Assembly (NCBI GenBank): GCA_903833215.1
Contig: CAILEM010000119.1
Coordinates: 1-51,687 of the forward strand
Reading direction: 5' to 3'
Length of the DNA: 51,687 nt
Source: an uncultured Armatimonadota bacterium
GTDB lineage: Bacteria > Armatimonadota > Fimbriimonadia > Fimbriimonadales > Fimbriimonadaceae
Shown: one piece after another, positions 46,042 through 51,687 of the stretch
Numbering within the stretch: position 1 is the stretch's first letter
Layout: each line of letters starts with the position of its first letter
Notes under the pieces: generated by a model
Database searches by the model: none
The model's input: only the letters and a program-made list of their open reading frames with translations
Told to the model about the DNA's origin: nothing
Position numbers and translations under genes: made by a program

Positions 46042-47424
46042 ATGATTTTGTTTGCAATGGCCCTGGCTTGCCTATCGAATAGAAGCAATCTGTCCGAGAA
46101 TTTTTACCAAGCAGGGGTTCTCTCCCAGATATTGAGTAAAGGTGCCGCTTTCGCCCCGGTTTCAAACGGACTAGCGATCCATTTAAAGATCGACAAGCAG
46201 GGAAATATCGGTCCAAACGAGTTCGACGTCTCCGGGACTGGCCTCCCTACCGCGGTTCACCTGGCACTTGAAGACCTGAAATATTCCGAGGGCAACATCA
46301 CCTTTCGTGCCGCGATTAAGAACACCTCGGGAAGCCCTATCGAAGGAGTGCGATTCGATCATTCGGGTGTTGCAGAAACCTACCGCGCTAAGGACAAAGA
46401 TGGGAAAGATATCCAACTTGTCCGCTCCCAGAGCGCAAAGTCGACGGCGCCGCCGTATTTTGGCGACCTTGCGACCGCCGAGACGGCTGATCCAATTCCA
46501 ATGCAGGTCTCAGGCGTTTCAATTAAGCCAGAAACAATCGCGGTGGATGTCAAATTCGTACTATCGGGACTACGTTTTATCAAAGCGTTCGGTAGCTCGA
46601 AGGGTCAGATGGCGCCGAAGTCGATCCACGTTGCCAAGGACGGTTCCCTCCTCATCTCCGCTGGGAACACCCCCAATCTGTTTCGCTTTGATGCCGAGGG
46701 CGAAAACCAACAGACCGTCTACTCGGTCGGTGAGCAGCCGTTCATCTACCACTCCGTCAACCCCAAAACCGATGAGTGGACAATTACCCCCTTGAACTCC
46801 AACGGAGTTCTCGCCTTCTCCAAGACGGGCACTCCCCAAGGCAAGTTTCCTCCAGGGGAAGAGGGGTTTGGCAACTGGGCACATGCAACGCGTTATGACC
46901 GGGAAGGAAACCTTTGGGTGGAACACTCATCGAGCATCCACAAATATTCCGGCGCTAAAAAACTACTCACTTGTGACAACGCGGGCGCCTATTTCGAAGG
47001 TTACGCGGGCTTTGATGTGGATGCGGATGGTCGACTTTGGGTCGCCTGCAAGGAGGGCCTTGTTCGCTTTGCTCCCGACCTCAAAGCAAAAACCGTTATC
47101 GCAACTGGACACAATCCTGCCCTCGGTGCTGTCGTGCTGAACGAGCAAGCTCGGAACGTACGCATTGACAGTGCTGGAAACGCCTGGTTATGCGAAGAGT
47201 TTCATATCGATCCCGCAGTGGCGCCTCGCATTTCCGTGTTCGATCGCAACGGACGTTTCATCAGGAGTTTCGGACGTGGGGGGCGAACTTCACCTGAAGC
47301 AGATTCGTCGCTAGCTGGTGGGCTTGGCCATATGGCAACCGATGTCGCATTTGGCAAGAACGGGCGTGTCTATGTCACCAGCGATGACCTCACAAAGTCG
47401 GTGTTGGTGTTCGAAGCTTTCTAG
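46042..47424 (+). CDS. Exported NHL/beta-propeller-like protein
   Basis: A 460-aa protein. The start at 46042 yields a short hydrophobic segment MILFAMALACLS (signal-like, weak), and no clear ribosome site is seen; the next in-frame ATG at 46057 is an alternative. The first 150 residues look like an immunoglobulin-like domain (LEDLKYSEGNITFRAAIKNTSG). The last 280 residues are NHL-type blades: PKSIHVAKDGSLLISAGNTPN, RYDREGNLWVEHSS, FDVDADGRLWVACKEG, VRIDSAGNAWLCEEF and DVAFGKNGRVYVTSD. Function unknown. It converges with the globin gene, 11 bp apart. Confidence 0.78.
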   Translation: MILFAMALACLSNRSNLSENFYQAGVLSQILSKGAAFAPVSNGLAIHLKIDKQGNIGPNEFDVSGTGLPTAVHLALEDLKYSEGNITFRAAIKNTSGSPIEGVRFDHSGVAETYRAKDKDGKDIQLVRSQSAKSTAPPYFGDLATAETADPIPMQVSGVSIKPETIAVDVKFVLSGLRFIKAFGSSKGQMAPKSIHVAKDGSLLISAGNTPNLFRFDAEGENQQTVYSVGEQPFIYHSVNPKTDEWTITPLNSNGVLAFSKTGTPQGKFPPGEEGFGNWAHATRYDREGNLWVEHSSSIHKYSGAKKLLTCDNAGAYFEGYAGFDVDADGRLWVACKEGLVRFAPDLKAKTVIATGHNPALGAVVLNEQARNVRIDSAGNAWLCEEFHIDPAVAPRISVFDRNGRFIRSFGRGGRTSPEADSSLAGGLGHMATDVAFGKNGRVYVTSDDLTKSVLVFEAF

Positions 47425-47435
47425 GCATCCAATCG

Positions 47436-47858
47436 CTATTCAGCGTGATTGAAGGGCAGTCCGGTTGGCACTTGAGTGCCATGTTCGCCCCAAACCCTCT
47501 GCCCTTCCGTCGCCCGACGGAAGTAGGCGGAGGCTCGGGCGGCGGGCGCGCCGGTGATGTTGACATCGGCGAGAGCTTGGTCGAACGCGGCTAGGCAGGC
47601 TTCATCGAGTTCGATATGGACGCCGTTGCATGAATGAAGTTGCTGAACGTAGGTCTCGTCGCCATATCCCGCTGAGTACAACTTGGGACCACCGAATGCC
47701 TCTGATAGATAAGCAGCAAGCCGCTCGCTGTGGTACGGGTGCACTCCGTGCTCAAACGGATGTGCTGCCTCCGGATCTTGGAGGCACAACTCGTGCCATC
47801 GGTGCGTCAGGGCAAGAACTTTGTCAAATCCACCTATTGCTTCGTAGAGCGTACTCAT
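47436..47858 (-). CDS. Truncated haemoglobin-like globin
   Basis: A 140-aa protein starting MSTLYEAIGGFDKV, typical of truncated globins. His75 in YVQQLHSCNGVHIE is the likely proximal haem ligand; GGP (56-58) and DP in LQDPEAAHPF match family turns. These globins bind O2 or NO and protect against nitrosative or oxidative stress in the cytoplasm. I cannot place it securely in group I or II. It is followed (in its direction of reading) by nothing; its upstream neighbour on the same strand is the cupin gene, 65 bp away. Confidence 0.8.
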   Translation of the reverse strand: MSTLYEAIGGFDKVLALTHRWHELCLQDPEAAHPFEHGVHPYHSERLAAYLSEAFGGPKLYSAGYGDETYVQQLHSCNGVHIELDEACLAAFDQALADVNITGAPAARASAYFRRATEGQRVWGEHGTQVPTGLPFNHAE

Positions 47859-47923
47859 TGTCGGGCAGAATACCTACTAACGTTGCCGAACGTCTGTTAT
47901 CAACCCTAGGCAACGAGGGTTTG

Positions 47924-48322
47924 CTAAAGTGCCCCGTACTCATCGTCACTGACCTTCTCCAGCCAGTCGACAACCTTGCCGTCGAGCTTTTCCGCGACGG
48001 CAAGGTGGGTCATGGCGGCGGTCGGGCTTGCGCCGTGCCAGTGCTTCTCGCCAGGTGCAAACCAGACGATGTCGCCAGGGCGAATATCTTCGACCGGTCC
48101 GCCTTCTTTCTGTATTCGCCCTTCGCCTGAGACGACGAACAAGGTTTGCCCGAGGGGGTGAGTGTGCCAGGCGGTACGAGCCCCTGGCTCGAAGGTCACG
48201 ATTGCGCCTCCGACTCGGGCGGGTTCCTCGCCCTGGAACGGCATGTCAATACGCACGGTGCCGGTGAACCAATCTTCCGGTCCCCTCACTGAGGGTTGCG
48301 AGCCATTTCTCTTGATTTCCAT
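47924..48322 (-). CDS. Cupin-domain protein (mandelonitrile-lyase-like)
   Basis: A 132-aa single-domain cupin. I start at ATG 48322, which has AAGGAGA upstream; a longer start at 48397 would overlap the aldo/keto reductase gene. Cupin motif 1 appears as [20 protein letters not shown] and motif 2 as [17 protein letters not shown], giving three or four His plus Glu/Gln metal ligands. This form resembles the small (R)-mandelonitrile-lyase-like cupins often encoded with aldo/keto reductases. It lies 22 bp downstream of the reductase gene and is probably co-transcribed with it. Confidence 0.9.
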   Translation of the reverse strand: MEIKRNGSQPSVRGPEDWFTGTVRIDMPFQGEEPARVGGAIVTFEPGARTAWHTHPLGQTLFVVSGEGRIQKEGGPVEDIRPGDIVWFAPGEKHWHGASPTAAMTHLAVAEKLDGKVVDWLEKVSDDEYGAL

Positions 48323-48344
48323 CGTTGTTTCTCCTTGCCGAACC

Positions 48345-49328
<984 letters not shown>

Positions 49329-49551
49329 TTAGTGTTTTGTGTGCTTGTTACCGCTAGACGTCTAATTCTTCGCGGCACTTGGGTTGAATGAAATTCCAAT
49401 ATCTCCACAACACACGAATTTGGCATTCAGCTATTTCTGTCTAAATTCTATGCTTGCCTTTTCTCAAAACGATAGAATGAACTTCCGAGAATATTGTCAA
49501 TTCCTCTATTACGTTTCGAAGATTGGCTTAGGGACGACAAGAGAGTTCATC

Positions 49552-50478
49552 ATGATGAATATGAGCGAGCGCATCGATCGAAGGCAGCAAGAGGACCGTG
49601 CTGAGTTAGCCGAGTTGATTTCATCGCTTGTTCCCAATGACGGCATCATTGAGCCCATCTCGGGTCTTCGACTGACCCGAGCATCGGCTCCCACCGATCG
49701 CATTCATGCGGTTGCGAAGCCTTGCTTCTGCGTCATCGCGCAGGGTGCGAAGGAGGTGTATCTCGGCGAAAGTGTTTACCGGTATGACATCGAGAAGTAT
49801 CTGCTGACCACTATTGAGGTGCCCGTTACTGGTCGAGTTGTCGATGCATCGAAGGACCGACCGTACCTTGCGCTTCGTGTGGAGATTGATCCTAAGGAAG
49901 TCGGTTCAGCGATGATCGAGGCCGGCCTTCCCGCTCCGAGTGGCCAATCGGATGCGCGGGCTGTGATCGTGAGTCCGCTTGACTCGGGCCTCCTAGACAC
50001 TACCGTCCGACTTCTTCGCCTCTTGCTGCCTCCTACCGAATCGCGGGTCCTCATACCTGTCGTAAGAGCTGAACTTGTACTTCGCCTTTTGATCGGCGAG
50101 CAGGGCGTTCGTCTGCGTCACCTGTCTTTGCACGGCGGGCACTCTGACCGCATCTCGCAAGCCTTGGAGCGACTTCGGAACGACTTCGATCAGCCGCTCA
50201 GCATCGAAGCTCTCGCCAAGGACCTTGGGATGAGTTCGTCCGGATTTCATCACCATTTCAAGGCGGTCACCGACATGAGTCCGCTTCAGTTTCAAAAACA
50301 GATCCGGCTGCAAGAGGCGCGGCGCCTGATGCTCGGCGAGAACCTCGACGCCGCCAGCGCCGGGTACCGCGTGGGGTACGACGACGCGTCACACTTCAGC
50401 CGCGACTACAAACGCCTCTTCGGAAATTCTCCTGCCCGAGATGCGGAGAGGTTACGCACGATGGTGGCGGCGGATTGA
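49552..50478 (+). CDS. AraC-family transcriptional regulator (AraC_N type)
   Basis: A 308-aa protein starting at one of the closely spaced ATGs 49552/49555/49561 (ATGATGAATATG); a longer in-frame start at 49384 adds an A/T-rich stretch that is more likely the promoter. The N-terminal AraC_N sensor spans about 20-165 (LTRASAPTDRIHAVAKPCFCVIAQG). The C-terminal double helix-turn-helix covers about 205-300 (PLSIEALAKDLGMSSSGFHH, LQFQKQIRLQEARRLML, YDDASHFSRDYKRLFG). It lies divergently from the reductase-cupin pair, the usual arrangement for an aldehyde-responsive activator such as E. coli YqhC; that role is inference. Confidence 0.93.
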   Translation: MMNMSERIDRRQQEDRAELAELISSLVPNDGIIEPISGLRLTRASAPTDRIHAVAKPCFCVIAQGAKEVYLGESVYRYDIEKYLLTTIEVPVTGRVVDASKDRPYLALRVEIDPKEVGSAMIEAGLPAPSGQSDARAVIVSPLDSGLLDTTVRLLRLLLPPTESRVLIPVVRAELVLRLLIGEQGVRLRHLSLHGGHSDRISQALERLRNDFDQPLSIEALAKDLGMSSSGFHHHFKAVTDMSPLQFQKQIRLQEARRLMLGENLDAASAGYRVGYDDASHFSRDYKRLFGNSPARDAERLRTMVAAD

Positions 50479-50745
50479 TGTGGGTGATTACCCATCCAGT
50501 TCGCCAACGGCGACCCTCTCCAAAAAGCCAAGGCTTGAGTCGCCGACGGCTGTAGCCGGGGCTGAGAAACGCCTCTCGACAACTATGCCGAAGGTATACA
50601 GTCTCTGGCCTTTCACATTTCGACACTGCAGTAGGCCAGGATGTGGGGTCAGCCATCTTAACGATCCCGGCGAAGTCGAGACATCCATTTTCGCGTACGG
50701 CGGCGTATGCAACGCACCAAAAGTGGGTGAGAAACCATGATATCC
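50479..50745. other. Non-coding or decayed sequence beside the insertion sequence
   Basis: No gene is supported. The minus frame stays open and reads DSSLGFLERVAVGELDG at its end, which looks like a long chance or intergenic-repeat ORF, not a protein. The sequence joins directly onto the truncated transposase frame near 50750, without the transposase C-terminal half. It is probably what remains beside a deletion of the left end of the element. Confidence 0.4.
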
Positions 50746-50749
50746 ACCT

Positions 50750-51232
50750 TGTATTCACCCTTGAAAGCAAGTTAGCGAGATGCTCACCAAGAACTTCTCT
50801 GCTCACTCGGTCAACAACCGTTGCAAAGTAGAGGGTTCTCCCTTTGTATATGAGGTAGGTGAAATCAGTTTGCCAAACAACACCCGGAAATCTGGGACAG
50901 ATCCGTACGAGGTGGTTTTCAACCAAGAAGGTTGGCTCAGTATGCTGGTTCTTGAATTTCCTCTTTCGCTTCCTCGGTTGTATCAGGCTTAACATGCGCA
51001 TCACCCGTTGCGCATGTTTTCGGTTAATACCTAACTCCCAGGCAATGCGGCGAGTACCGCAGTCTTTGTGGTTGTTTAAAACCTGGAGTATTTCATCTCT
51101 GAACTGTTCATCTTTGGTTGGCTGTTTTGGGATGTAGTAGAGGGAAGAGCGAGAAACTCCCAACAGTTCGGCAGTACGTTTCTTGGTGAGTGACTCAGAA
51201 GCCACCGTTCTTTTTTTTCGTCCGCTCTGCAT
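50750..51232 (-). pseudogene. IS3-family transposase OrfB, truncated
   Basis: From the in-frame ATG at 51232 it reads as a normal OrfB start: an HTH_21-like segment (LTKKRTAELLGVSRSSLYYI), then WQTDFTYLIYKGRTLYFATVVD, which contains the first catalytic Asp (Asp123) of the DDE core. After GEHLAN (about residue 154) homology stops, so the second Asp and the Glu are absent. The open frame continues to 50396 as non-homologous sequence overlapping the AraC gene tail. This product cannot catalyse transposition. Confidence 0.85.
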
Positions 51233-51473
51233 CTACAGCAAAACGGCCTAGTATTTCGTAGAGTTCAGCGTTTTCACGCCGCAATCGCTGTAGCTCAGAG
51301 GCCACCCGATCTGGTGCTTGGCTCACTTTCTTTTCGAGCCAGCCGTGAATGGTTGAATCTGAAATACCAAATTCTCTGGCAATCTGGGCAATGGGTTCAG
51401 TTCCTAGCCTAACTCGGTCTAATATTTTTTGTTTCTTTGTGGGATCAATGGGGGCAAATCGTCCGCCTGGCAT
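51195..51473 (-). CDS. IS3-family transposase OrfA
   Basis: A 92-aa protein with a helix-turn-helix at about 25-50 (EPIAQIAREFGISDSTIHGWLEKK) and a short leucine-zipper-like helix (about 58-76, LQRLRRENAELYEILGRF). It ends ERTKKKNGGF. The A8 run at 51213-51220 near its end is a classic -1 frameshift site for making OrfAB. OrfA alone usually binds the ends and limits transposition. Confidence 0.9.
   Translation of the reverse strand: MPGGRFAPIDPTKKQKILDRVRLGTEPIAQIAREFGISDSTIHGWLEKKVSQAPDRVASELQRLRRENAELYEILGRFAVDAERTKKKNGGF
51213..51220 (-). other. Programmed -1 frameshift site (A8G on the minus strand)
   Basis: Eight T on the plus strand read as AAAAAAAAG in the mRNA. OrfA and the overlapping OrfB frame exchange here (OrfA ACG AAA AAA AAG against OrfB CGA AAA AAA AGA), as expected for IS3-type OrfAB production. 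Confidence 0.7.
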
Positions 51474-51520
51474 ATACGTTAGGATTAGACTTCTTAATCT
51501 CCATTTTAATCATGGAGTCT

Positions 51521-51546
51521 GTGTCTAGTATTTGGGGTCCATGTCA
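51521..51546. repeat. Right terminal repeat of the IS3 element
   Basis: On the minus strand this reads TGACATGGACCCCAAATACT and onward. It is the presumed right inverted repeat. Its partner at the left end was not found, consistent with a left-side deletion. Confidence 0.55.
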
Positions 51547-51687
51547 GGTGTGAGGTTCGGAAGAAAACTGGTCGCGGTTACCGACATGAGCGGTGCGAAA
51601 TCGCTCGGGGACGAGGATTTCGACAACTTGCGGCTGAAGGTCATCGGCCAGATAGCCGAAGAGCTTTGTCGTTTGAGAGTTCACCAG
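51544..51687 (-). pseudogene. PAS-domain signalling gene fragment interrupted by the IS3 element
   Basis: Read from the right window edge, this minus frame encodes LVNSQTTKLFGYLADDLQPQ then VVEILVPERFRTAHVGNRDQ and FSSEPHT before TGA. It is the central part of a PAS domain of the type found in bacterial sensor histidine kinases and diguanylate cyclases (LVN-x-Q-x-x-x-LFGY and ILVPERFR-x-x-H). The expected continuation (RPMG and the rest of the fold) is replaced by the IS end, whose first three bases supply the stop. The upstream part of the gene lies outside the window. Confidence 0.7.

Larger units (their letters stand above)
50750..51546 (-). mobile_element. IS3-family element, left end deleted
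   Basis: orfA and the first part of orfB are intact in sequence, reading leftwards. The right end is at 51546, where the minus strand starts TGACATGGACCCC, like many IS3-family ends (TG..CA rule). The left end is missing: orfB loses transposase homology at about residue 155-158 (near 50750), and no matching TGGACCCC-type repeat is seen to the left. Its insertion point lies in a PAS-domain gene (see 51544). It cannot transpose by itself. Confidence 0.8.

Noticed and set aside
50396-50745. C-terminal half of a full-length OrfB
   Set aside because: The frame is open but lacks the second Asp, the Glu and any IS3 motif; it also overlaps the AraC gene tail.
51541-51687. Plus-strand ORF starting MSGVRFGRK to the window end
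   Set aside because: It is antisense to the better-supported PAS fragment on the minus strand.

Overview
The window most resembles a chromosome segment from Armatimonadota, probably class Fimbriimonadia (Fimbriimonas-like). Three separate genes encode prepilin-like proteins whose N-termini are nearly identical ([20 protein letters not shown], then [15 protein letters not shown]), a signature I associate with that group. Many genes encode secreted proteins with a signal peptide or lipobox, and a planctomycete/acidobacteria-style DUF1549/DUF1553 plus DUF1501 pair is present. The taxonomic call is inference; no rRNA or marker gene is in the window.

Layout. 1-8.4 kb: a 73-bp tandem repeat, then forward genes for a polysaccharide deacetylase, a large multidomain secreted protein with two discoidin-like domains, an arylamine N-acetyltransferase and a copper-amine-oxidase-N/FecR/proline-rich surface protein. 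8.5-12 kb: two translationally coupled, paralogous FAD enzymes of the flavin-dependent halogenase type on the minus strand. 12-20.2 kb: three pseudopilin genes. Two are followed by a tiny lipoprotein gene and a strong hairpin. Between them lie a LacI-family regulator and a fused CE15-like/SGNH esterase. The 420-bp gap between the halogenase pair and the first pseudopilin carries palindromes resembling LacI-family operators, one inside a sigma70-like promoter, plus two tandem hairpins.

20.3-34.6 kb: a beta-propeller/phosphoesterase fusion, a stand-alone membrane-fusion lipoprotein, a GH75 chitosanase-like protein, and a heavy-metal efflux operon (Cys/His-rich secreted protein, TolC-like, CzcB-like and CzcA-like genes) ending in a hairpin and followed by a YVTN propeller. 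34.6-47.4 kb: the DUF1501/DUF1553 pair, a GNAT, an alpha/beta hydrolase, a DUF5990-like protein, another propeller, an unrecognised 775-aa secreted protein, a class V aminotransferase and an NHL-like protein.

47.4-51.7 kb: a small redox/stress-like cluster (truncated globin, cupin, aldo/keto reductase, divergent AraC regulator). The right edge holds a left-truncated IS3-family element whose intact right end interrupts a PAS-domain gene on the minus strand.

Together the genes suggest a free-living heterotroph that processes plant and chitin-like polysaccharides, makes type II/IV-pilin-like surface proteins and resists heavy metals. The most unusual parts are the halogenase/pseudopilin control region (12.0-12.4 kb), the pseudopilin-lipoprotein cassettes with structured leaders, and the broken PAS gene at the right end.
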